In this document: in pieces, positions 46,668 through 52,313 of the stretch
Position numbering within the stretch: the stretch's first letter is position 1
Layout: every line of letters begins with the position of its first letter
From: a virus
Reading direction: 5' to 3' (one strand)
DNA length: 52,313 bases
IMG/VR virus record: IMGVR_UViG_3300037090_000125
Location: 1-52,313 of that record
Made by a program: the position numbers and the translations under genes
The notes under the pieces: model-generated
What the model was told of the DNA's origin: nothing
Seen by the model: only the letters and a program-made list of their open reading frames with translations
Database searches by the model: none

Positions 46668-47129
46668 TTACTCCGAATATGGTTTAGTCAAGAAAGCTGA
46701 GCTTACCGTCATTCCGTCTCGCTCCATTGCTTTTAGTGCTACCTCGTTTTGTGGAGGGCAAAAGGCAGTTCTGGCCGTGGCGCCCTTCGATATTGCCCAC
46801 TCATCGAAAGTTACGCGAAGGCTTTGAGTCTGGAAACTCGCGGGACACAAAAGTGTTACCTCCGCCACAAACGGGTTCCTTAAAAACTTGGGGCGCTGCT
46901 TTATGCTCCCGGCGAGGGCGGCCACTACCTGCCCGCCTTCGATTTCTTCAACCAGAACAATGCTGTCCGGGTCGTTCATGGCTAACACCAGATACTCAAG
47001 CATACCCGCCGTAAGATCGTTTTCATCTTCTGCGAAAATGGAAGCCCCTATTTTCGATAAATGCTTCGCCAAATCCTTGAACAGTTCGCAGACTTTTAGA
47101 AGGTCTTTTGTCTGAGCCTCACGGGTCAT
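46668..47129 (-). CDS. GNAT-like N-acetyltransferase fold protein
   Basis: The 153-residue protein fits the acetyltransferase pattern: an N-terminal helix pair, the strand SIVLVEEIEGGQVVAALAG, a long strand AEVTLLCPASFQTQSLRVTF and NEVALKAMERDGM near the end. The acetyl-CoA loop motif is weak, so activity is uncertain. GNAT-like proteins are found in many podovirus head regions. Confidence 0.55.
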   Translation of the reverse strand: MTREAQTKDLLKVCELFKDLAKHLSKIGASIFAEDENDLTAGMLEYLVLAMNDPDSIVLVEEIEGGQVVAALAGSIKQRPKFLRNPFVAEVTLLCPASFQTQSLRVTFDEWAISKGATARTAFCPPQNEVALKAMERDGMTVSSAFLTKPYSE

Positions 47130-49582
47130 TCTGCGTCTCCGGCGTCGATCTTTATAGGCAAAACAAGAGTGAAGTCTTGAGTGGTAGAACTGAGTATAAA
47201 ACCCTGCGATACCGTATCCCCCATCGGAAGCGAAACCGGATCTCCGTCGATGGTACTATTGGGCAAAGTGTAACTCCCGGCAAGCGTCTGCCTTTCCCTC
47301 ACCACTTGCATGGAAAGAGGGCCGCCCGAAAGATCCAGAATCATGGATACAAAGCTCTTTATCTTCACACTGCCGTTGAATTGCTCCGGGATGGTCAGCT
47401 TCGTTTCGAGCGGGGTTGTTCCGGCGTCTATCTGGTAGATGCTGGCCCCTGTTGCATAGAAGACTTTTTTCAAAACCGAGTCGGCAAATATTGCTGTGGG
47501 CGAAATGTTATAGACGTAATGCGCCAGGGGGTAGCCGAGCCGGTAGTCAATTCGAAGTACGCGCGGAGTTCCGTCCGTATCGGTGAACGCCAGGTAAACC
47601 AGTTCGCCGGCCTGAGCGCCAAATACTTGCGGGAAGGTTGCAACTGCATAACCGATTTCGGGGAGATACTCGGTATCCGTGCTTTGCCAGAAAAATTGTC
47701 GTCCCGCCCACACGTGCTGGCCGTTCCCAAGGTCTACCAGGAACCGCGAACTTACGGAGCCTTCTTTTGCCCCGCTTGATACGGTCCAGGTCGAGGGGTC
47801 CGAGCCTAACATCTGGATGAGATATTCCTTGTTCCCGCGCACCGCAACGTATTGGTTGCCGAGCACGGCGATTTGGTTCAGTGTCTCAGATGGGAATATC
47901 ATGTAATTTGCAGCCGGATATCCTTCGTAGAACTCAATGTCGCTGTAATAAAGGGCGTTTCCAGAAACCATTAAGACTCGACCAGCCGTTTCAACCATAT
48001 CGGTGCAGACCCCCGGAGGGTCTTCGTTGAAGTTGGTCTCGATGGTGGAAAGGTCCGTGTCCTTGAGATTGTACGTGTAGGTGGTCGTGGTGTTGTCCGC
48101 GATGTAGAAAACCATTGGATCGGTCATGGACCCGCCGACAACGGAGACCCTTCTTTGAACTGTCTGAGCGTCCGTATCGGGCGTTAGCCCGGATATCACG
48201 ATGGACTGTCCGGCTACTTCCAGCGGTCCCGCGTAGTCGCTGTACGGGCCGTAATTGCCGAATGAGTTTTCATAGGCTACGGCGAAGTAGTAATTCCCGT
48301 AAGGGAAGCCGCCGCCGACGAGGTTTACCGAATCGACATTTATCGATCCAGCCGTGCTTCCGCACACGTATTTTATTCTCAGCGCCGTAATCGTTGACCA
48401 ATCTCGATTGACCGTCGCGCCGGTCCTCAAGAACTCGCTTTGTGCGAACCGGAACTGCATCCAGACACCGGATGAGGTCGTTGTGGTCCGTTTGGTCATT
48501 TTGACCACGAGGACCTGATTAAAGTCGATTGGTTCATCCGATATGGAGAAGGTCTTGTAGGTTACAACGCTTTTGCTCTTTGTTTTTGACTTGGGAATCC
48601 CGACCGTGATTATTTCGGAATCCGCTGAATCGGATAGCCAGGTCGAGGTTTTACCGCTTGGGGTTACGAGACTTGAGTATCCGCCTGCCGTTACGTCAAT
48701 GGTTCCCCCCGTAGCGTAAGTAACTGTTTTGGAGGCTACGCTACTTATGTTCACGTCTGCCTGATACCAGTCGGTTTTAAAATTGCCGGCCGCCGAGCAA
48801 TCGAACATCAAGCTGATTGAGTTTACCGCGGTGAGGTCGGTTGCCAATATCCAGAACTCAACGTAGCCGGTCCCGAGGTCTCCCGCGGTTACAAACTTGC
48901 TGAGGTCCAGGGCTTCGGATTTGGTCATGGTGACGGTGCTTTTAGCACTTGCGGCCAAGTTGATGGAGCCGGTTCCGCTCCGGTAGTTGGTCACATCCAG
49001 GGTTATTGCCCCGGCTGCACCGCCCCCGGCTTTAACCCAACTGGTAATCGAATCACATTCTTCAATCGATTGAGTGGTTAGGGTCCCCGCGGTAAGCGTG
49101 GGCATCGGGGCCGTATTTAGGCCCCACTGCTCGGTAGCCGACCATCCGGGCATCCACTTCCTGACAAGGCTGGCGCTTGAGAAAACAACGTACTGATCGT
49201 TTATCGGCAAAACTTTAAACAGGCCCGTGAACGCTGCATCTATCAGGGTTGAGGTAAGAGGGTCGGCGGCAAGCGCCCCGGTTTCATCGGTAAGAATTGC
49301 TCCCGTTTCATCAATTATCCCGCCGCCGCCCCCGGTTGAAACTCGGAGTCCATCGGAATGAGTAGTGAAGAAATACTGAACGCCGGCGATATAGACACAG
49401 TGGGCATCCTCGATATCGGCGGAAAGAGTGCCTAGAAGAACGTCTGCACGCATGGGCCTGAGAACACCGGGCTCGGAGAAGTCTATCCCCAGGCACTCGC
49501 CCACGGACCCCGGCGGTACGTCAAGAGCTGCGTCTTTTAAGTCCATGCCCTTGTGTAAACTCTGTATAACCAAGTTCCCCAT
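47126..49582 (-). CDS. Large tail hub / tubular protein, 818 aa
   Basis: A long beta-rich protein: N-terminal SLHKGMDLKDAALDVPPGS and CLGIDFSEPGVLRPMRAD set up the fold. ETAGRVLMVSGNALYYS, SETLNQIAVLGNQYVAVRG and GKEYLIQML-like (NKEYLIQML) segments form a propeller-like series. This is the composition of podovirus tail tubular B-type or nozzle proteins of similar length. A Thr/Ser/Gly-rich insert lies in the middle. It follows the adaptor-type gene, as expected. Confidence 0.6.
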   Translation of the reverse strand: MGNLVIQSLHKGMDLKDAALDVPPGSVGECLGIDFSEPGVLRPMRADVLLGTLSADIEDAHCVYIAGVQYFFTTHSDGLRVSTGGGGGIIDETGAILTDETGALAADPLTSTLIDAAFTGLFKVLPINDQYVVFSSASLVRKWMPGWSATEQWGLNTAPMPTLTAGTLTTQSIEECDSITSWVKAGGGAAGAITLDVTNYRSGTGSINLAASAKSTVTMTKSEALDLSKFVTAGDLGTGYVEFWILATDLTAVNSISLMFDCSAAGNFKTDWYQADVNISSVASKTVTYATGGTIDVTAGGYSSLVTPSGKTSTWLSDSADSEIITVGIPKSKTKSKSVVTYKTFSISDEPIDFNQVLVVKMTKRTTTTSSGVWMQFRFAQSEFLRTGATVNRDWSTITALRIKYVCGSTAGSINVDSVNLVGGGFPYGNYYFAVAYENSFGNYGPYSDYAGPLEVAGQSIVISGLTPDTDAQTVQRRVSVVGGSMTDPMVFYIADNTTTTYTYNLKDTDLSTIETNFNEDPPGVCTDMVETAGRVLMVSGNALYYSDIEFYEGYPAANYMIFPSETLNQIAVLGNQYVAVRGNKEYLIQMLGSDPSTWTVSSGAKEGSVSSRFLVDLGNGQHVWAGRQFFWQSTDTEYLPEIGYAVATFPQVFGAQAGELVYLAFTDTDGTPRVLRIDYRLGYPLAHYVYNISPTAIFADSVLKKVFYATGASIYQIDAGTTPLETKLTIPEQFNGSVKIKSFVSMILDLSGGPLSMQVVRERQTLAGSYTLPNSTIDGDPVSLPMGDTVSQGFILSSTTQDFTLVLPIKIDAGDAE

Positions 49583-49593
49583 ATTGTCTGGCC

Positions 49594-50277
49594 TCAGTAT
49601 GCAAAGCAGCTAACGGCAACGGTATCGCCCGATGCCCAGGCATGAGAAGCTGCCGCCGTTGTAAATTCGCCTATGGTCGCCGTGGTCTGCGCCGATGCCG
49701 TCTGTCTGCACTGGAAAACAGTGCTGGAATAGGTAGATATATCGTTGCAGAAGCAGTTCCATCCGGTGGTCGCCGTGGGAAGCGTGATTACTCCTGTCGC
49801 TGCCGACCCACCAGTGCCCACATTCACAGTAAAGGACGCCGTGCCGTTGTTGTTGGAAATCGAAGGGTTTGTGCCGAATCCCGAGGCTATTGTTGGCGCC
49901 GTTGACGACAGGAGAACATGGCCGCCGTTTGGCACAATGTTCGCAAATGGAACAGCGGTTGACTCCACAGGGATGCCGGTTGCGCCCGTAGACATAACCG
50001 CATTATTTACCGGAGAGATGTATCCTGTGACCCCTGCGGAGCTCTGATACGGAATGGAGTTTACGACTGCACCGGCCAGGTTGAAATTAGCCTCCATCCA
50101 GGTCAAAACGCTGCTAAGCGTCATTTTGTAGACGGCGGAATTATAGACCGAGTAAAGATATGCCGCTGAAGTCGGGGATAGTGTGGGCTTATTTTGAAGC
50201 TGAAAATACGTCTGTGCGCGGCACGGGAACGCCAGGGCCAGAAGAAGCGCGACGGTTAAGAATGCTTTTTTGAGCAT
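49594..50277 (-). CDS. Secreted tail-associated protein, 227 aa
   Basis: A signal peptide (MLKKAFLTVALLLALAFPCR, cut before QTYF) is followed by LQNKPTLSPTSAAYLYS. The C-terminal 100 residues (SGFGTNPSISNNNGTASF, TGVITLPTATTGWNCFC) match a domain seen at the ends of phage tail proteins (S..GT.PSI..NNGT..F.V.VGTG). Its combination with a Sec signal and place between tail hub and adaptor is odd. Confidence 0.65.
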   Translation of the reverse strand: MLKKAFLTVALLLALAFPCRAQTYFQLQNKPTLSPTSAAYLYSVYNSAVYKMTLSSVLTWMEANFNLAGAVVNSIPYQSSAGVTGYISPVNNAVMSTGATGIPVESTAVPFANIVPNGGHVLLSSTAPTIASGFGTNPSISNNNGTASFTVNVGTGGSAATGVITLPTATTGWNCFCNDISTYSSTVFQCRQTASAQTTATIGEFTTAAASHAWASGDTVAVSCFAY

Positions 50278-50288
50278 GACTGCCCTTT

Positions 50289-51404
50289 CTATGAAAAATA
50301 GTCGAAGAACTGAACTGCCGATTCCGATTGATCAGCAAACGGGCTCATCTCCCGGAACTCGGTCGCCAAATCCTCGAAGCGTTGCTTACCTTCGCCGGCT
50401 TTTGCCTGCTGAATGAGCCCCTTGTAGCTCGACCTGCCCAAGGTATAGACCGCCCATCCGACGATTGCGTCAATGTAGTCGGCGGGAATCTCGGGGACCA
50501 TGCTCAGGTAATTGGCGCTGACCGGCATAGGCTTTCTGACAACATCCAGGATCATATTGTCGTGGAATGCCGTTATGTCTCCGACCGTCCCCATTGATTG
50601 AGTGCCGTCCGTTGAAAGGGTTGAAATCGTCCAGAGCACTCCCGCGGGAATGTCTATCGCCAGTCCCCAATCAGGCAGAGGAATTACTGCTGTATCGCTT
50701 GCGGCCCAATTCCCGCCCATCGCTGCCGCGATAGTGTCGTTTGATGCGTGCGTCGTTATGATCTCTGTGATAATTCCGGACAGAGACTGAGTGGCGTTGA
50801 AGATCGGAAGGCCAGCGGTTAGCCCCAAAGTCGTCAGGTCTGTTCCTGCCGAATCGATGAAGCCGGCGGTTGCACTCAAGGCCGTTCTCGATACCGCCCC
50901 CGGCCATGAAGTGCCGGGGTTGAAGGCAACACACCCGGAATTTGCAGCGTTGAAAGTCGTTCCGTCCGTTGACGGGAACATCGATATACCGAACTGAATC
51001 ACCCCGCCCCGGTAGCTCGGGAAAAGATAATAGGCGGGGCTTCCAAGGGCGCCGCGAAAGTCGAGCACTTCATCTTGCAGCTCGCGGGCACTACCCTTGA
51101 TGGTAAGTTCCTGGTAGCTCATCCGGTCGTCGCCGTAGTAGTAGCGGGCGCTGAGTATTTTTTGGCAAAAATCAGGCAGCCGATAGTGCTGGATATTGTT
51201 TTGGACCACTATCAAAATCGGCATGGTTAGGCACTCGGTCAGGAGCGTGAACCGGGATTGCCCGGCGTTTAGTGCCTGGATGATACTGGCCAGCGGGTAT
51301 CTATTGTAATCCCCCAGGGCCACCCCGAGCCATGTTTGAACATCGTTCACACAGTCTTGCGTGGTCTTCGATACTGAATCGGACCTATAAAACGAATAAC
51401 TCAT
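50289..51404 (-). CDS. Head-tail adaptor protein, 371 aa
   Basis: The N terminus has helices with YPLASIIQALNAGQSRFTLLTE, and the C terminus VPEIPADYIDAIVGWAVYTLG, which flank a beta-rich insert of about 200 residues. Such helix-LN.aQ...P.y..ai..wa architecture is found in neck/adaptor proteins of podoviruses (gp4-like). The large insert is not typical. It precedes the secreted protein and the tail hub. Confidence 0.55.
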   Translation of the reverse strand: MSYSFYRSDSVSKTTQDCVNDVQTWLGVALGDYNRYPLASIIQALNAGQSRFTLLTECLTMPILIVVQNNIQHYRLPDFCQKILSARYYYGDDRMSYQELTIKGSARELQDEVLDFRGALGSPAYYLFPSYRGGVIQFGISMFPSTDGTTFNAANSGCVAFNPGTSWPGAVSRTALSATAGFIDSAGTDLTTLGLTAGLPIFNATQSLSGIITEIITTHASNDTIAAAMGGNWAASDTAVIPLPDWGLAIDIPAGVLWTISTLSTDGTQSMGTVGDITAFHDNMILDVVRKPMPVSANYLSMVPEIPADYIDAIVGWAVYTLGRSSYKGLIQQAKAGEGKQRFEDLATEFREMSPFADQSESAVQFFDYFS

Positions 51405-52219
51405 CAGCCGAGCCTTTCGATGCAGAGCCGGATAAATTCATCAATCATTGTCGGTGTTTCCTTTTTGAGCCTTTGATAACCAGCGAGCATAAGCGGGATG
51501 GTTTCTCTTGCATGGGCTATCGACTTTTTATCGAAGCCCGTTGTTGACCCGTGTATTTCCCCCACCATCGCGCCGGGGACTTTTTTTAGCTGATCGGACA
51601 GAACATAGACCGTGGGGCATCCGCAAAAAGCCGCTTCCATCCCCACCATTGATTCTTCGTATAGAATCAGGTACTCGCTCGACCTGAAGATTTCGGCCAA
51701 GGCCGCCTTGTCCCCTCGTGTTATCTTGGAAAGATCGGTTGAGCCTTTGACGTGATCGGGTGCAACCCGGCCTTTGTATTTATTGATATAGATGCATCGA
51801 CCGGAGCGAGGCAGATTTGAGTCGTAAAAGATTCCCTCATCCACCATCGGCATCCAGAGTTGCCGACAATCCTTGCCTAAAACCTTGTACTGAGGCTCGA
51901 AGGCAAAAAACACATCACTCTTGTCTACCTCGAAATGGGGTTGAACGTTTAGCAGCCACCTTGCAACCACATCGCCTTGCCAGATGTTTCCCTTAACGGA
52001 TTCGGGATAGACCACGATCTTTTTCATTTGCGATAGGTCGTATGCCGCGAAACCATCAGCAAGATACGGCGTCTTAAGCTTCAGGTTTCGTGTCCCCTGC
52101 GGGATGAACGCCAGATATCCCCGTTCGTTTATCTCGTGGCAGAGTTGATGGAGTGACCTTACCCCAGCCGAATGTGGCTTCCATCCTGGAGTGCAGATAT
52201 AGAAATAGAAATCCTTCAT
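51404..52219 (-). CDS. GT-B-like glycosyltransferase, 271 aa
   Basis: Its start ATG lies in the terminal repeat and its stop overlaps the adaptor start. VKGNIWQGDVVARWLLN is near the middle. YEESMVGMEAAFCGCPTVYV near residue 200 is the E-x7-E donor-binding motif of GT1/GT4-type glycosyltransferases. The first domain is short. Together with the GT-A-like gene at 224 and the MptE-like gene at 1203 it suggests a small sugar-modification set. Confidence 0.6.
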   Translation of the reverse strand: MKDFYFYICTPGWKPHSAGVRSLHQLCHEINERGYLAFIPQGTRNLKLKTPYLADGFAAYDLSQMKKIVVYPESVKGNIWQGDVVARWLLNVQPHFEVDKSDVFFAFEPQYKVLGKDCRQLWMPMVDEGIFYDSNLPRSGRCIYINKYKGRVAPDHVKGSTDLSKITRGDKAALAEIFRSSEYLILYEESMVGMEAAFCGCPTVYVLSDQLKKVPGAMVGEIHGSTTGFDKKSIAHARETIPLMLAGYQRLKKETPTMIDEFIRLCIERLG

Positions 52220-52313
52220 ACTGCCGTCTCCAGTGCACTTTGCCGGTCGTATTCGACGATGAGCCTATCGCAAAGATCGACCGATGTATTGCAGGCCATG
52301 TATTCGGACAGCT
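52187..52313. repeat. Terminal direct repeat, copy 2
   Basis: An exact copy of bases 1 to 127. It cuts the 65-residue gene found intact at 30..227. Joining the two copies gives a circle of 52,186 bases. Confidence 0.95.

Noticed and set aside
1-52313. tRNA genes, CRISPR arrays, reverse transcriptase (DGR), integrase
   Set aside because: None seen on reading either strand; a tRNA or profile search would settle it.

Overview
The window is one phage genome. Its first 127 bases are repeated exactly at its end (1..127 = 52187..52313), so it reads as a circular contig of about 52,186 unique bases. An overlap of exactly 127 fits the largest k-mer of common assemblers better than a biological terminal repeat. 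The host is probably a Gram-negative bacterium. The supporting signs are sigma70-like promoters, Shine-Dalgarno sites, Sec signal peptides with hydrophobic cores and A-x-A-like cleavage sites, a lipobox protein in a lysis-like cassette, and a virion peptidase. The host cannot be named from the sequence. A 735-residue P22-like portal, a large tail-hub protein, large internal virion proteins, a tailspike, and the absence of a tape measure, tail tube or sheath suggest a short-tailed (podovirus) particle.

Layout. (1) Late module, minus strand, read from 18346 down to 1 and on through the circle junction from 52219 down to 32827. It runs lysis genes, small and large terminase, a chain of small coupled genes, portal, zinc-ribbon genes, scaffold, major capsid, decoration-like proteins, sugar-related enzymes, adaptor, tail hub, internal virion proteins, ATP-grasp, tail fibre, Sec-exported proteins and a signal-peptide tailspike. 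Three plus-strand genes with their own promoters sit inside it: two paralogous HNH endonucleases (1868, 3645) and a two-TM membrane protein (40368). (2) A short plus-strand operon (18506..19395) with a promoter and a terminator. (3) A minus-strand early module (19425..26306) with a small repressor, a TnpB transposon, methyltransferase remnants, a radical SAM protein, zinc-ribbon proteins, a replication organizer and a VRR-NUC nuclease. (4) A plus-strand early module (26651..31541) with small Cys-rich proteins, YqaJ exonuclease and RecT, ending in a DUF551 gene cut by a second TnpB transposon.

Between (3) and (4) lies a compact switch. Three 17-bp palindromes (GGTGAA-N5-TTCACC) occur there, and two of them fill the 17-bp spacers of diverging promoters. 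No integrase is recognisable, so the lifestyle (phage-plasmid, defective temperate, or a switch without integration) is open.

The most unusual content is a run of Sec signal-peptide proteins inside the tail module, a CrtC/AttH-like lipocalin enzyme, an ATP-grasp protein and sugar-transferase-like genes among virion genes, a radical SAM gene beside two broken DNA methyltransferases, and two TnpB elements with matching ends. Excising one of these in silico restores its target gene exactly in frame. All assignments come from reading motifs by eye; no database search was run.
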